A stretch of DNA of 64,000 bases from Siphonodentalium dalli (taxonomy: Eukaryota; Mollusca; Scaphopoda; Gadilida; Siphonodentaliidae), in contig CP136061.1 in assembly GCA_032622095.1 (NCBI GenBank), positions 61,129,627 to 61,193,626 of the forward strand. Direction: 5' to 3'. A program made the position numbers and the translations under genes. The notes beneath the pieces were generated by a model. That model ran no database searches. It was not told the origin of the DNA and saw only the letters and a program-made list of their open reading frames with translations. How positions within the stretch are numbered: position 1 is the first letter of the stretch; every line of letters begins with the position of its first letter. Positions 9,905-18,699 of the stretch are shown piece after piece.

Positions 9905-10576
9905 ATGAAGAAAATGGTTATTGTACCATTCAGAACGTTGGAAGATTTCAAACAATGGAAAATGTCAGAAATGAATAAACCTCAATTACCTCCTGATCCT
10001 GCAATTTCAAATGTTTCAGATTCTTACAAAGAAAAGTCACAGTTATTTGGAGAAAATTTGTACAAATTGAAAACTTCACAAAAATCTTTAAATTCAAAAT
10101 TCAGTTTATCTGAACAAAAGTTATCTGAAAACTTTGGGAAAATGAGTGACCATATATTGGAAAGTGTGCCATCTAAACTTCGTGGTAAAGCACAACAAAT
10201 TTTAACATTGTTGTCAACTAATCCTAAACTTAGATGGGATGATCGTGGACAATTAATTTATGGAACAGAAACAGTTACTGGATCAAATATAATTGATTTG
10301 ATAAACGATGTTGTTCGTCACCGAAAAGGTTTTGACCCCGTTGGTTATGAAACATTCCTACGTGGATTGGGGGAACTTAATGTACCACAAGATTATGTAG
10401 GTAACAGGAATCGATGGTTGTGGATACAAAGACATTTAAAAGAAGGTCACACTGGTGATGAGTTTCATACACCTCATGCAACTCCTAGCAGTGGCAAGTC
10501 AAGAACACGTTCAGTTGATATTTTCACACCAGAAACCAGAAAATCTATTTTGAAAGGATGGTCCCCACTTACATAA
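9905..10576 (+). CDS. Polinton-type conserved protein of unknown function, 223 aa
   Basis: Starts at ATG 9905. Residues ~30-100 look like a coiled coil (Lys/Ser/Glu/Leu-rich). A compact domain follows, with LSTNPKLRWDDRGQLIYG, TGSNIIDLINDVVRHRKGF and LGELNVPQDYVGNR; the C-terminus is Ser/Thr/Arg-rich. From memory, proteins with this SNIIDLINDV pattern recur beside the integrase in animal Polintons, but I know no assigned function. Its last 19 bases overlap the integrase gene in another frame, which argues for coupled expression. It is intact. Confidence 0.78.
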   Translation: MKKMVIVPFRTLEDFKQWKMSEMNKPQLPPDPAISNVSDSYKEKSQLFGENLYKLKTSQKSLNSKFSLSEQKLSENFGKMSDHILESVPSKLRGKAQQILTLLSTNPKLRWDDRGQLIYGTETVTGSNIIDLINDVVRHRKGFDPVGYETFLRGLGELNVPQDYVGNRNRWLWIQRHLKEGHTGDEFHTPHATPSSGKSRTRSVDIFTPETRKSILKGWSPLT

Positions 10577-11652
10577 ATTTTGACAAACTTCTAACTGAAA
10601 TTTACTACAATCCAAAAGAAGTTGGTGGTTTCAGCGGAGCAAATCAACTTTTTAAAAATGCGAAAGAAACAAATAACAAAATTAAACTTTCAGATGTTAA
10701 AAAATGGTTACAATGGCAAAAAACATATACTTTGCACAAACCAATTGTTCGGAAATTTCGCAGACGTAAAACTATTGTTGCAGGAATTGATATTCAGTGG
10801 CAAGCTGATTTGGCAGATTTGCAAACTTTGCAAAAGCACAATGACAATTACAGATATTTACTTTGTGTTATTGATGTGTTCTCAAAATTTGCATGGGTTG
10901 AAAAAATTAAAGATAAAACTGGTAAAACTTTAGTTAAAACATTTCAGAAAATTCTCAAATCATCAAAACGAAAACCAGTTTCATTTCAATCTGACAAAGG
11001 TTCAGAATTCAAAAATAAATTATTTTTACAATTTTTGAAATCTAAGAAAATTCATTTTTTCACAACAGAGAATCCAGAGACAAAAGCAAGTATAGTTGAA
11101 CGTTTTCAACGGACATTGAAAACAAAGATGTGGAAATATTTTACACATAATCAAACTTTGAAATACAATGATGTTTTGCACGATTTTGTGAATTCTTACA
11201 ACAAAAGTTTTCATAGAAGTATTAAGATGGCACCAGTTTTAGTAACTCGAGAAAATGAAATTGAAGTTTCCAGAAATCTTTATGGAAAGTTAAAAACGAA
11301 AAAAGATAAGATCTTGAAAGTTGGAGATTTTGTTAGAATAAATAAAACAAAGAGAACTTTTGATAAAGGATATCTTCCAAATTGGACAAAAGAAATTTTC
11401 AAAATTAGTAGAGTTTGTAAAAGTACACCATTAACTTACAAATTAGTAGATTTAGATGGTGAAAACATCGCAGGATCATTTTATGGTAAAGAAATTCAAC
11501 ATATAAAAGATAATAAAGTTTACGAAATTGAATCAGTTGTTGGTAAACGTTCAAGAAAAGTTGCTGGTAAATCAGTTAGAGAAATTAAAGTTCATTGGGC
11601 TGGTTATCCTAAAAAATTTGACAGTTGGATTCCTGCCACAAATTTGGTATAA
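10558..11652 (+). CDS. Polinton DDE integrase with chromodomain
   Basis: A 364-aa retroviral-type integrase. The catalytic core has Asp84 (in WQADLADL), Asp146 (in FQSDKGSEF) and Glu181 (in ASIVERFQRT), with 34 residues between the last two, the DDx35E arrangement of the family. The N-terminal ~70 residues are basic and helical with no clear HHCC zinc finger. The C-terminus (about 318-364, VHWAGYPKKFDSWIPATNL) is a chromodomain, which in this family targets integration to marked chromatin. The enzyme inserts the element and makes a short target duplication. The start at 10558 overlaps the preceding gene by 19 bp. All catalytic residues are present, so it appears functional. Confidence 0.96.
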   Translation: MVPTYINFDKLLTEIYYNPKEVGGFSGANQLFKNAKETNNKIKLSDVKKWLQWQKTYTLHKPIVRKFRRRKTIVAGIDIQWQADLADLQTLQKHNDNYRYLLCVIDVFSKFAWVEKIKDKTGKTLVKTFQKILKSSKRKPVSFQSDKGSEFKNKLFLQFLKSKKIHFFTTENPETKASIVERFQRTLKTKMWKYFTHNQTLKYNDVLHDFVNSYNKSFHRSIKMAPVLVTRENEIEVSRNLYGKLKTKKDKILKVGDFVRINKTKRTFDKGYLPNWTKEIFKISRVCKSTPLTYKLVDLDGENIAGSFYGKEIQHIKDNKVYEIESVVGKRSRKVAGKSVREIKVHWAGYPKKFDSWIPATNLV

Positions 11653-11662
11653 AACTTTTAAC

Positions 11663-11926
11663 ATGTCTCAAAATGGTTCAGTTGTTCTGGATGCTCCATC
11701 ACAATTTCAAATCTGTGGAGAAAAAATTGCAAAAAATCAAGTAACATATTTTACACAAATTATTATAATTGTTGGTATAATCGCTACAGCAATTGTTCAT
11801 TTAAGTTTACAAAGTGAAAATAACGAACTGTGGTTAATTTTACTCAGTAGTTCTTTGGGATACATTTTACCAACACCGCGTTTGAAATATTTGAAAAATC
11901 AGTCGGCAGAAATTTTGAAAGTATGA
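11663..11926 (+). CDS. Polinton small two-span membrane protein, 87 aa
   Basis: Starts at the ATG at 11663, 10 bp after the integrase stop. Two hydrophobic spans are visible: about residues 31-49 (TQIIIIVGIIATAIVHLSL) and 56-70 (LWLILLSSSLGYILP), joined by a short charged loop. The stop overlaps the next start by 4 bp (ATGA), a translation-coupling arrangement. A small protein with a SSxLGYxLP-type second span is, from memory, common in animal Polintons. It may be a virion membrane or entry/egress factor; no enzymatic role is suggested. Confidence 0.75.
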   Translation: MSQNGSVVLDAPSQFQICGEKIAKNQVTYFTQIIIIVGIIATAIVHLSLQSENNELWLILLSSSLGYILPTPRLKYLKNQSAEILKV

Positions 11927-12774
11927 ATCCTTTCTACATTACAATTCCGAGCGACAGTTCAATGGTAATGTATCCAAACAATTCTCAATGTTGTTTTACT
12001 GTACAATTACCAAAACCAATTCAAATTGATAAAGAAAAATGGGAAGTTGCATTAGTCGAACTGATAACACCTTCAGAAACATACAATGTTACAGGGGATT
12101 CGTGTAAATTCAATTTGATTACAACTGATGCAATAATACTGTCTGTTCTTCAAAATCGTTTTGAAGAAAAGATATTTACGAGGCCTGATGGCGTTCGTGC
12201 AATTGAAATACAGATACGAGAAGGTTCGTATACCTCTGCGACAGATTTACTTGATACAATGCAAGATGTAATTGATGAAACACTTGGAGAAGCAATGCAA
12301 AACGAATACGGATTTCACATCAACTACTCAAAAGTTACAAAACGTGTGAAAATTATTCGCAAGAGTTTAAGTATCCCAAAACTAGGAATTGAATTACCAC
12401 AATGTCTTTTGCACAAGTTGGGTTACAAAACTGAAAACGCTTCTGAAGATTTTTATTCAAATAGTAGATTTCCGTTTGGTGTAGATTTGTTTGTTGGTCA
12501 TAATCAAATGTTTGTTTATTCTGATATTGCCGATTTCACAATTGTTGGAAATGTTGAAGTACAAATTTTACGAGTTGTATCTTTCAGAATTAAAAGAGAT
12601 ATCGACGGATTACATGTAAAACATGAATTTTTAAATTTACATTATGTTCCAGTTTCAAAGTCATACTTTGACAAAATTAGTGTAAATATAAGTGGCGACA
12701 CAGGAAAATCAATTCAGTTTATTGGTGGTAAGTCTTTGGCGAAGCTGCATTTCAGAAAACGAGAGGAGTTCTAA
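11923..12774 (+). CDS. Polinton minor capsid (penton-like) protein
   Basis: A 283-aa protein with the signature N-terminus of Polinton minor capsid proteins: a beta-rich opening (FYITIPSDSSMVMYPNN), then a short strand leading into KEKWEVALVELITPSETYN. The family is predicted to be a single jelly roll that fills the fivefold vertices, like adenoviral penton. Upstream it overlaps the membrane-protein gene by 4 bp; downstream it is 5 bp from the pVI-like gene and 382 bp from the major capsid gene, forming a capsid cassette. The frame is intact. Assignment is from the N-terminal motif and position; structure was not modelled. Confidence 0.9.
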   Translation: MNPFYITIPSDSSMVMYPNNSQCCFTVQLPKPIQIDKEKWEVALVELITPSETYNVTGDSCKFNLITTDAIILSVLQNRFEEKIFTRPDGVRAIEIQIREGSYTSATDLLDTMQDVIDETLGEAMQNEYGFHINYSKVTKRVKIIRKSLSIPKLGIELPQCLLHKLGYKTENASEDFYSNSRFPFGVDLFVGHNQMFVYSDIADFTIVGNVEVQILRVVSFRIKRDIDGLHVKHEFLNLHYVPVSKSYFDKISVNISGDTGKSIQFIGGKSLAKLHFRKREEF

Positions 12775-12779
12775 AAACA

Positions 12780-13154
12780 ATGTTCCCCGTGTATAGAGGT
12801 GTACCACGGCAATATGGTAACGGTATTGGTTCAATTTTCAAATCACTTATGAGATCTGCTGTACCATTTCTAAAACCGATTGGTCGGACAGCTTTACAAC
12901 TTGCGAAAAAACACACTTTTGGTGTTGCAGATGAAATTATTAATCAAGGTAAAAGTCCGAAAGAAGCGTTGATGTCTGAAGGTAAAAAAGCTTTAAAATC
13001 TTTTGGCACACAAGCTAAAAATCAAATTTTGAACTCGAGACAAAAACCTAGAAAAAGAGTAGCGAATTCAAAAATGAATCATTCAGCTGTCAAACGCCGA
13101 AAAAGTCAGTCGAAAAAACATCCTAGCAGTCGAGCTCTTGATATTTTTGATTAA
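12780..13154 (+). CDS. Polinton small basic pVI/pX-like protein, 124 aa
   Basis: The N-terminus MFPVYRGVPRQYGNGIGS is followed by IFKSLMRSAVPFLKPIGRT, an amphipathic helix, and then a strongly basic C-terminal half. Small proteins with a glycine-rich start and amphipathic helix, between the minor and major capsid genes, are typical of Polintons and are compared with adenoviral protein VI/X. The Gly-rich segment could be a protease maturation site, which is inferred. It begins 5 bp after the minor capsid stop and ends 2 bp before the major capsid ATG, so the three genes form one tight cassette. Confidence 0.82.
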   Translation: MFPVYRGVPRQYGNGIGSIFKSLMRSAVPFLKPIGRTALQLAKKHTFGVADEIINQGKSPKEALMSEGKKALKSFGTQAKNQILNSRQKPRKRVANSKMNHSAVKRRKSQSKKHPSSRALDIFD

Positions 13155-13156
13155 TC

Positions 13157-14461
13157 ATGGCACAAATGGTAAATGGATCATGCGAATGCAATAAATCGGA
13201 ACTTGATATAACACATGTTCCGCCAACGGTGGCTACAATGTCAGAATCGCAGTGGATCGAAAATCATCCGATTGCACCGCTGAATAATTCTGCTCCGATA
13301 GAGTTTGTCATACCATCTCAAACCGAAAAGTGGACAGATATTAATCAATCTTATCTTTATGTGAAATTCAAAATTACAAAAAAAGATGGAACTAATTTGC
13401 TAGCTGGTACGGAATTAGCACCTGTTAACAATTTCTTTCATAGCATGTTCAGCAGTATCGATGTTTACTTGAACAACAAATTGATAACTTCGAATTCTGA
13501 CACTTACCCATACCGAGCATATTTCGAAAATCTGTTGGGATACTCTCCAGAATATAAAGATAATCAATTAGCAAATTTAGAAATGTGGTATGGCGATACA
13601 GCAGAACAATTTGAAGAGAATACCAAAGGTGGTGGCAATGCTGGATTAACTTCTAGAGAAAGTTTGATCGGTGGTAGTAAAATTGTTGAACTATGTGGAC
13701 GCTTACACACTGATCTGTTTCTTCAAGAAAAATATTTACCAAATGGAATTGAAATTCGTATCAGATTAAACAGATCACCATCAAAATTTTGCCTCATTGG
13801 CGCCGAGGATGGACAAATTGTTTTCGAATCAGCAGTGTTCCATGTCAGAACAGTTAGTCTCTTTCCAGCGGTCTCAAATAAATTAAATCAAGAAATTGTC
13901 CAGTCAAAAATGAAAATACCTATCAGACGAGTAGAAATAAAAACTTTCACAATTAGTACTGGACTTAGATCAAAAATTGAAGACCACTTATTTCAAGGAC
14001 AATTACCAAAGAGAATTTTTATTGCGTTGGTCGAAAATAAAGATATGAATGGAGATTTGGGTACCAATCCATTCCACTTCAAACATTTCAGTTTGAATAA
14101 ATTGGAAGTTAGTCAAGACGGTCATACAATACATAACCGTCCATTTGAACCAAACTTCGCAACAAAACAATGTCTCAGATCATATTTATCTTTGTATCAA
14201 TCTATAGGAATGTTTGGTGTTAACAAATCAATTGGCATTAATTTAAAAGAATATATGAATGGTTATTGTTTGTGGGGTTTCGACTTGACACCGGACCAAG
14301 GAAGTGGCGAGGGACATCTACATCCTATAAAGACAGGGAACCTGCGTTTGGAGCTTCAGTTCTTGACAGCTCTCACTACAGCCGTCAACGTTTTGGTGTA
14401 TGCTGAATTCGACAGTGAAATAGAGATCACAGCTTTGAGAGAAGTGCTTACTGACTATTAG
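13157..14461 (+). CDS. Polinton major capsid protein (double jelly roll)
   Basis: A 434-aa open frame from ATG 13157. Recognisable family features are the early PIEFVIPSQTEKWTDINQ strand pair, the YVKFKI strand, NNFFHSMFSSIDVYLNNKLI (a strongly conserved block of the first jelly roll), and a second beta-rich half ending in strands such as NLRLELQFLTAL. Such proteins are predicted to form trimeric pseudo-hexameric capsomers with two upright jelly rolls. With the penton-like protein, ATPase and protease it makes a full virion morphogenesis set. No stop or frameshift interrupts it. It ends 1 bp before the next ATG. Confidence 0.95.
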   Translation: MAQMVNGSCECNKSELDITHVPPTVATMSESQWIENHPIAPLNNSAPIEFVIPSQTEKWTDINQSYLYVKFKITKKDGTNLLAGTELAPVNNFFHSMFSSIDVYLNNKLITSNSDTYPYRAYFENLLGYSPEYKDNQLANLEMWYGDTAEQFEENTKGGGNAGLTSRESLIGGSKIVELCGRLHTDLFLQEKYLPNGIEIRIRLNRSPSKFCLIGAEDGQIVFESAVFHVRTVSLFPAVSNKLNQEIVQSKMKIPIRRVEIKTFTISTGLRSKIEDHLFQGQLPKRIFIALVENKDMNGDLGTNPFHFKHFSLNKLEVSQDGHTIHNRPFEPNFATKQCLRSYLSLYQSIGMFGVNKSIGINLKEYMNGYCLWGFDLTPDQGSGEGHLHPIKTGNLRLELQFLTALTTAVNVLVYAEFDSEIEITALREVLTDY

Positions 14462-14462
14462 G

Positions 14463-14921
14463 ATGGAGCTCACATCACAGCTATGGAACTACTATGAAGA
14501 ATACCGACGTTCACAACACGTTGCTCCGAGATTAAACCTGATCTTGGGCACACTCAACAACGCTATGATTGAAGAACTACAAGAAATTATTCGCAAGGAA
14601 GTGTCAGCAAACTGTGAAGGATGTAAAATAGAACATCCTAGTCAACGTGAACATGTTCTGTGTTTGTTCTCTACAACTGATGATTGGACAAACCAGTTTA
14701 TCGACTTAGCACTGATTAAACTTGACATATACAATCTTATGGAAAGATGGTTCCCGAAGCTGATGGATTTAAACCCACACTGCAAGGAGAAGTTCGAAGC
14801 ATACCTTATGTGGGATCATCTGAGAAACAGTTTGGAGCTCAACCGCAAAAAATTCGACGCAGAGTGGACTCTGATGTGGTCACAGCGAGTCAAAGAGAAT
14901 TACAACGATGCAGACAGCTGA
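14463..14921 (+). CDS. Polinton Cys/His protein of unknown function, 152 aa
   Basis: Starts at the ATG at 14463, 1 bp after the major capsid stop, and overlaps the protease gene by 14 bp. It is mostly helical, with one compact metal-site-like cluster at residues 51-67: Cys51, Cys54, His58, His64, Cys67 (CEGCKIEHPSQREHVLC). From memory, a protein with a GC...HPSQ...H.C pattern accompanies the protease in several animal Polintons, but its role is unknown. A zinc-binding structural or regulatory protein is the simplest reading. Confidence 0.75.
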   Translation: MELTSQLWNYYEEYRRSQHVAPRLNLILGTLNNAMIEELQEIIRKEVSANCEGCKIEHPSQREHVLCLFSTTDDWTNQFIDLALIKLDIYNLMERWFPKLMDLNPHCKEKFEAYLMWDHLRNSLELNRKKFDAEWTLMWSQRVKENYNDADS

Positions 14922-15381
14922 ACTTCAATATATTCTGGACAATTCCTGGTTGCGTAAACTTAACACATATGTTTGTGCTAGAGATCTGTTACCAGAGAAG
15001 AAACCACAACATATTCAAGCATATATTGTGAACACGCACTCATCGGATCAGCCAGGAGAACACTGGACATTGATGTTATTCAAGGGAAGATCAGCTGTAT
15101 ACTTCGACTCATTTGGACTACCACCACCGAGACGATATATGTTACCATTCATAAAAAGGAACTCATCAGCATGGACTATGAATACAACACGATATCAACA
15201 TCGTGCGACAAATGTGTGTGGATTATATTGTATATTCGCACTCCACCACATGATGAAAGGAAAGAGGATGAAAATATTATTCAATTCTCGGGATTTCTTC
15301 AAGAATGACAGAACAATAGTTCGATGGTTTGGAAAGCACTATGGTCGATTATACAGAAAAGCAAATTTGCTGTTGAATTAA
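14908..15381 (+). CDS. Polinton adenain-like cysteine protease
   Basis: A 157-aa maturation protease of the C5 (adenovirus) type. The catalytic set is His52 (GEHWTLM), Asp67 (YFDSFG), Gln97 (oxyanion residue, seven before the Cys) and Cys104 (NVCGLYC), in the order and spacing of the family. The start at 14908 overlaps the upstream gene by 14 bp. It is expected to trim capsid or core precursors; the Gly-Gly and Gly-rich segments of the proteins at 8879, 9523 and 12780 are plausible but unproven substrates. It is the last gene of the element. All key residues are present. Confidence 0.95.
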   Translation: MQTAELQYILDNSWLRKLNTYVCARDLLPEKKPQHIQAYIVNTHSSDQPGEHWTLMLFKGRSAVYFDSFGLPPPRRYMLPFIKRNSSAWTMNTTRYQHRATNVCGLYCIFALHHMMKGKRMKILFNSRDFFKNDRTIVRWFGKHYGRLYRKANLLLN

Positions 15382-15656
15382 ACTTCACCAGGACATCGAC
15401 GGCTGATATACATACAACGCAAAGAAGACGACGACCAGATAACAACGAATGTGTCAACAACTCCACAAAATAGACTCTTTTGTTATTGATTCAGCGTAGG
15501 ATCTTGTAGGATGTTGTAGGATGTTCAATTAAGTTTCTTCAAATCTGAGACCTTGTTTTGTACATAAATTATTGTTCTTTGTTAATATTATTGATGTATA
15601 ATAATATATTATTGTTCATTGTTCTTGTTCATGTTTTTGAAAAATAAATGATAAAT
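15382..15656 (+). other. 3' non-coding flank of the Polinton
   Basis: There is no gene here. It contains a short GTAGGATnTT direct repeat near 15496-15525, an AT-rich tract and an AATAAA at 15643-15648 that could serve as a polyadenylation signal for the protease-end transcript. No inverted copy of the window's left end was found, so the Polinton's right terminal repeat is missing, diverged or outside what I can recognise. Confidence 0.55.
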
Positions 15657-16207
15657 TTCAACAAAATCGTTTTCACTGTAGGATCCCCACCAATTGATTC
15701 TGTTCGTGTCGATGTGTCATCTCTGGTCAGAATTATACAAACTTTTAAATTAGTAATGAAAAAATGTCTAAGTCCATTTTCATTTTTTCGATCAGAAATG
15801 TCACATCAATGACAGGAATATCTATCCTCAGGGGGCATATTTCAACAAAATCGTTTTCACTGTAGGATCCCCACCAATTGATTATGTTCGTGTCGATGTG
15901 ACATCTCTGGTCAGAATTATACAAACTTTTAAATTAGTAATGAAAAAATGTCTAAGTCCATTTTCATTTTTTCCGATCAGAAATGTCACATCAATGACAG
16001 GAATATCTATCATCAGGGGGCAAATTTCAACAAAATCGTTTTCACTGTAGGACCCCCACCAATTGATTATGTTCGTGTCGATGTGCCATCTCTGGTCAGA
16101 ATTATACAAACTTTTAAATTAGTAATGAAAAAATGTCTAAGTCCATTTTCATTTTTTTCGATCAGAAATGTCACATCAATGACAGGAACATCTATCCTCA
16201 GGGCTGG
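15657..16207. repeat. three tandem copies of a ~184-bp unit
   Basis: Units start at 15657, 15841 and 16026 (TTCAACAAAATCGTTTTCAC), giving periods of 184 and 185. By eye they are well over 90% identical, differing by scattered substitutions. The period is not a multiple of three, so open frames within it are incidental. The array begins just after the Polinton gene set and ends where the palindrome starts. Confidence 0.93.
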
Positions 16208-16413
16208 AACTATGGCCCAGTACCCCCCAGACATGGGCACTATGGCCCAGTACCCCCCAGACATGGGCACTATGGCCCAGTACCCCCAGACATGGGCACT
16301 ATGGCCCATGGGCCATAGTGCCCATGTATGGGGGGGTACTGGGCCATAGTGCCCATGTCTGGGGGGTACTGGGCCATAGTGCCCATGTCTGGGGGGTACT
16401 GGGCCATAGTGCC
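16204..16413. repeat. 210-bp GC-rich palindrome built of ~31-bp repeats
   Basis: The left arm has three and a half units of ACTATGGCCCAGTACCCCCC then AGACATGGGC; the right arm is their reverse complement. The symmetry centre is GGCCCATGGGCC at 16308/16309. Arms of about 105 bp with almost no spacer would form a strong cruciform or RNA hairpin. Open frames across it just translate the repeat. Confidence 0.95.
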
Positions 16414-16479
16414 AGCCATTACTACTGGGATCAGTAAATTTGAAAATGCACTTTGTTTTAATATACTGAATTTAACAGT

Positions 16480-16788
16480 TCACTTCTCACAACCACATCT
16501 GCACAACTCTATACATGGAAGTTTGCTTTTTGAACAGTTGCGCCTTGAACAAGCCAATTTCCAAACACATTTGATGAACTCGCTGCATACTCTAGTCGCT
16601 TCTGGGATTGTCATCCATACAGGAACAAAATAACCGTCAATCAATTTCCATTCTATGGAGTCAGGTGCTGGATACGTTGCACCTTCTATGGGGCTAACAG
16701 TCCAGATACCAGCCTGATATATAGCACGATTTACATGTTGCATGAGCGCGTTCTTCGTTGATGGTATACGTTGAAGTGCACGGCTTTT
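16480..16788 (-). pseudogene. C-terminal relic of a repeat-associated Cys-rich protein
   Basis: The - strand frame reads from SKSRALQRIPSTKNALMQHV, through YQAGIWTVSP, to a C-terminal Cys-rich tail with CVWKLACSRRNCSKSKLPC and CRCGC. From memory this tail (PVW.TIPEA then paired Cys motifs) belongs to an unclassified protein family spread through repeats of many marine invertebrates. An in-frame stop lies just upstream, so no start codon belongs to this piece. Its expected N-terminal neighbour is found at 18315-18680 but on the opposite strand. Confidence 0.6.
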
Positions 16789-16799
16789 ACTACTAATTG

Positions 16800-17224
16800 A
16801 GCGCTACTAGTATAGCCTCATTAACTGAGGTCAGGTTTGCATATTTGTCATAAACAACCACATCCAAATATGCTCAATACACTCAAATAGTGGAGATGAA
16901 ACATCAGGTACCACACAAGGATTCCTCGTAATGGACATCACGCATTCTGTGAGCTCTGGGTAAACTTTCCAAACATCCCATAATGTGCGCCTACCATTAT
17001 CAAAGAAAAGGGAAGTTCAGTCGCATTCTGATATCGCATGGAATATTGGAAACACAGTTTAATTTTCTGAGCCCATTGAATTGTACATATCAACTATGTC
17101 GTATGTATAATGCTGATATACATTGAGAAGGTATATGCCTGACTGTAGGTGGCAGTAAGTGTGACCGAACACTTTACACTCGATCATTCAATTTGGCTAT
17201 GCAGTGTATATGTAGTTTGGATCG
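16800..17224. other. gene-free stretch
   Basis: Ordinary AT-moderate sequence between the Cys-rich relic and the inverted repeat. I see no convincing coding potential, RNA gene or repeat in it. Confidence 0.5.
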
Positions 17225-17865
17225 GGTGGGACCTTCATGCAGCTTAGCAAGTCACATTTATTGCCGCTCCTCATTTCACCCACTTTCGATGTAGATGGGG
17301 GAACAGCTGGTTTTCGTGCGAGAAGAACACAGATGGGTCACCCTGACAAATTTGGTTCGAAATATACAGTTTGCCGAAAGATTAATATCATTTTTCAAAA
17401 CCTTGACTACTCCCGATTTCGATAACTTCTTCGGTTTTGGTGATTTCAAGAGGGCCAAATTTTTTCTTAATTTGATCCTGTATGACTCTTTGCATGTCTA
17501 TCAGAACATCCTGATTAAATTTCTCGAGTTGTTCTTTCCCCAATATGTTAGACTCCACAATCGAGAGTCAATCACAAGTTCTTTACCATTCCAGAAATAA
17601 TGAATAGATTCAGAAAACGAGCCGACTTGCTCTGTGAAGATGTGCCTTCCTCGTGATGTTTTGATGGTGCACTGTCGGAAAATGATCTCATGTCTCGTAA
17701 ATGCACGGACAACCATCTACTATAATTATAATGGTCGTGTTCGGCAGGTTGGCCCACCTGTGTTCTTCTCACTCGAAAACCAGCAGTTCCCCCATCTATA
17801 TCGAAAGTGGGAGAAATCAGGAGCGGTAATACATGTGACTTACCAAGCTGCGTGAAGGTTCCACC
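17225..17865. repeat. inverted repeat with diverged ~120-180-bp arms
   Basis: The left arm begins GGTGGGACCTTCATGCAGCT (17225); the right arm, read on the - strand from 17865, begins GGTGGAACCTTCACGCAGCT. About 120 bp align at roughly 85% by eye; the alignment then fades over another ~60 bp. Both arms are open in the same frame (LPLLISPTFD, DGGTAGFR), so they look like two diverged copies of a coding fragment in opposite orientation. I do not recognise the protein. Confidence 0.75.
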
Positions 17866-18314
17866 TATTCAAATTACACTGCAGAGTCAAATCCAAAGGT
17901 CGAGTGTAATGTGTTCGACGGGGTGCTCTGAAACACTTACTGTAACCTAAAATTGACCTGGTATGGGACAGGTATATTGAGGGCAGTTTCAAAACAGGAA
18001 CGCGAGGGAAACGCGGTTGTGGCATATTGATCAATGGATGTCTTTTGAAAGTGAAACCCCCCAATAGGGAAAACCATTTTCGTAACGGAGGATGATAAGA
18101 GTTTGCAATGCTCCTAATATGGAACCTATTTTCATGGATGTACAAATGAAGAAGCTGACAGTAGAATAGTCGGAAATATATGTCATATACTACAAACTGA
18201 TTATTCATCAATTTATAATTTATTGTTCGCACTGTTATTTATCGCGATATATACATGGATATTATCGCGATTATGTTGGAACATCTGCATGCTATGCAAC
18301 TTCAATGCTAAGAT

Positions 18315-18680
18315 TTGAAACTGTTTGTGTATTTCGGCAAGTCTAAATCCCATGTTACCTACAACACAGTTGATATGTACAATATGCGCTCAGAAAATTC
18401 AACTGTGCTTCCAATATTCCATGCGATATCAGGATGCGACTCAACTTCCTTTTTATTGATAAGGGTAAGTGAGCATTTTGGGATGCTTGGAAAGCTTATC
18501 CAGAGCTCACAGAATGCTTGGTGTCAATTACGAGGAATCCTTTTGTGTTACTTGACATTTTTTGTCCATTATTTGAGTGTATTGGGCGTTTCGCTGTGAT
18601 TGTTTATGTCAAATCAGCGAACACGACCACAGTTAGTGAAGCTAGACGCAAAATGTCCAGCAAAGGCCGTGCATGTATTT
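18315..18680 (+). pseudogene. central relic of the same repeat-associated protein
   Basis: The + strand frame includes VLPIFHAISGCDSTSFL, then a frameshift near 18465-18475 into FWDAWKAYPELTECLVSITR, continuing with VIVYVKSANTTTVSEARRKM. The FHA..GCD block and the following VNEAR-like block are, from memory, typical of the family whose Cys-rich tail is at 16480-16788. The piece ends in SSKGRA, almost exactly where the - strand piece begins (SKSRA). It is degenerate, and no start is evident. Confidence 0.62.
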
Positions 18681-18699
18681 TAACAAGAAAACAATATTA

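Noticed and set aside
15948-16633. Open frames across the tandem array and palindrome
   Set aside because: They translate repeat units whose period is not a multiple of three (array) or simply repeat GTMAQYPPDM (palindrome).
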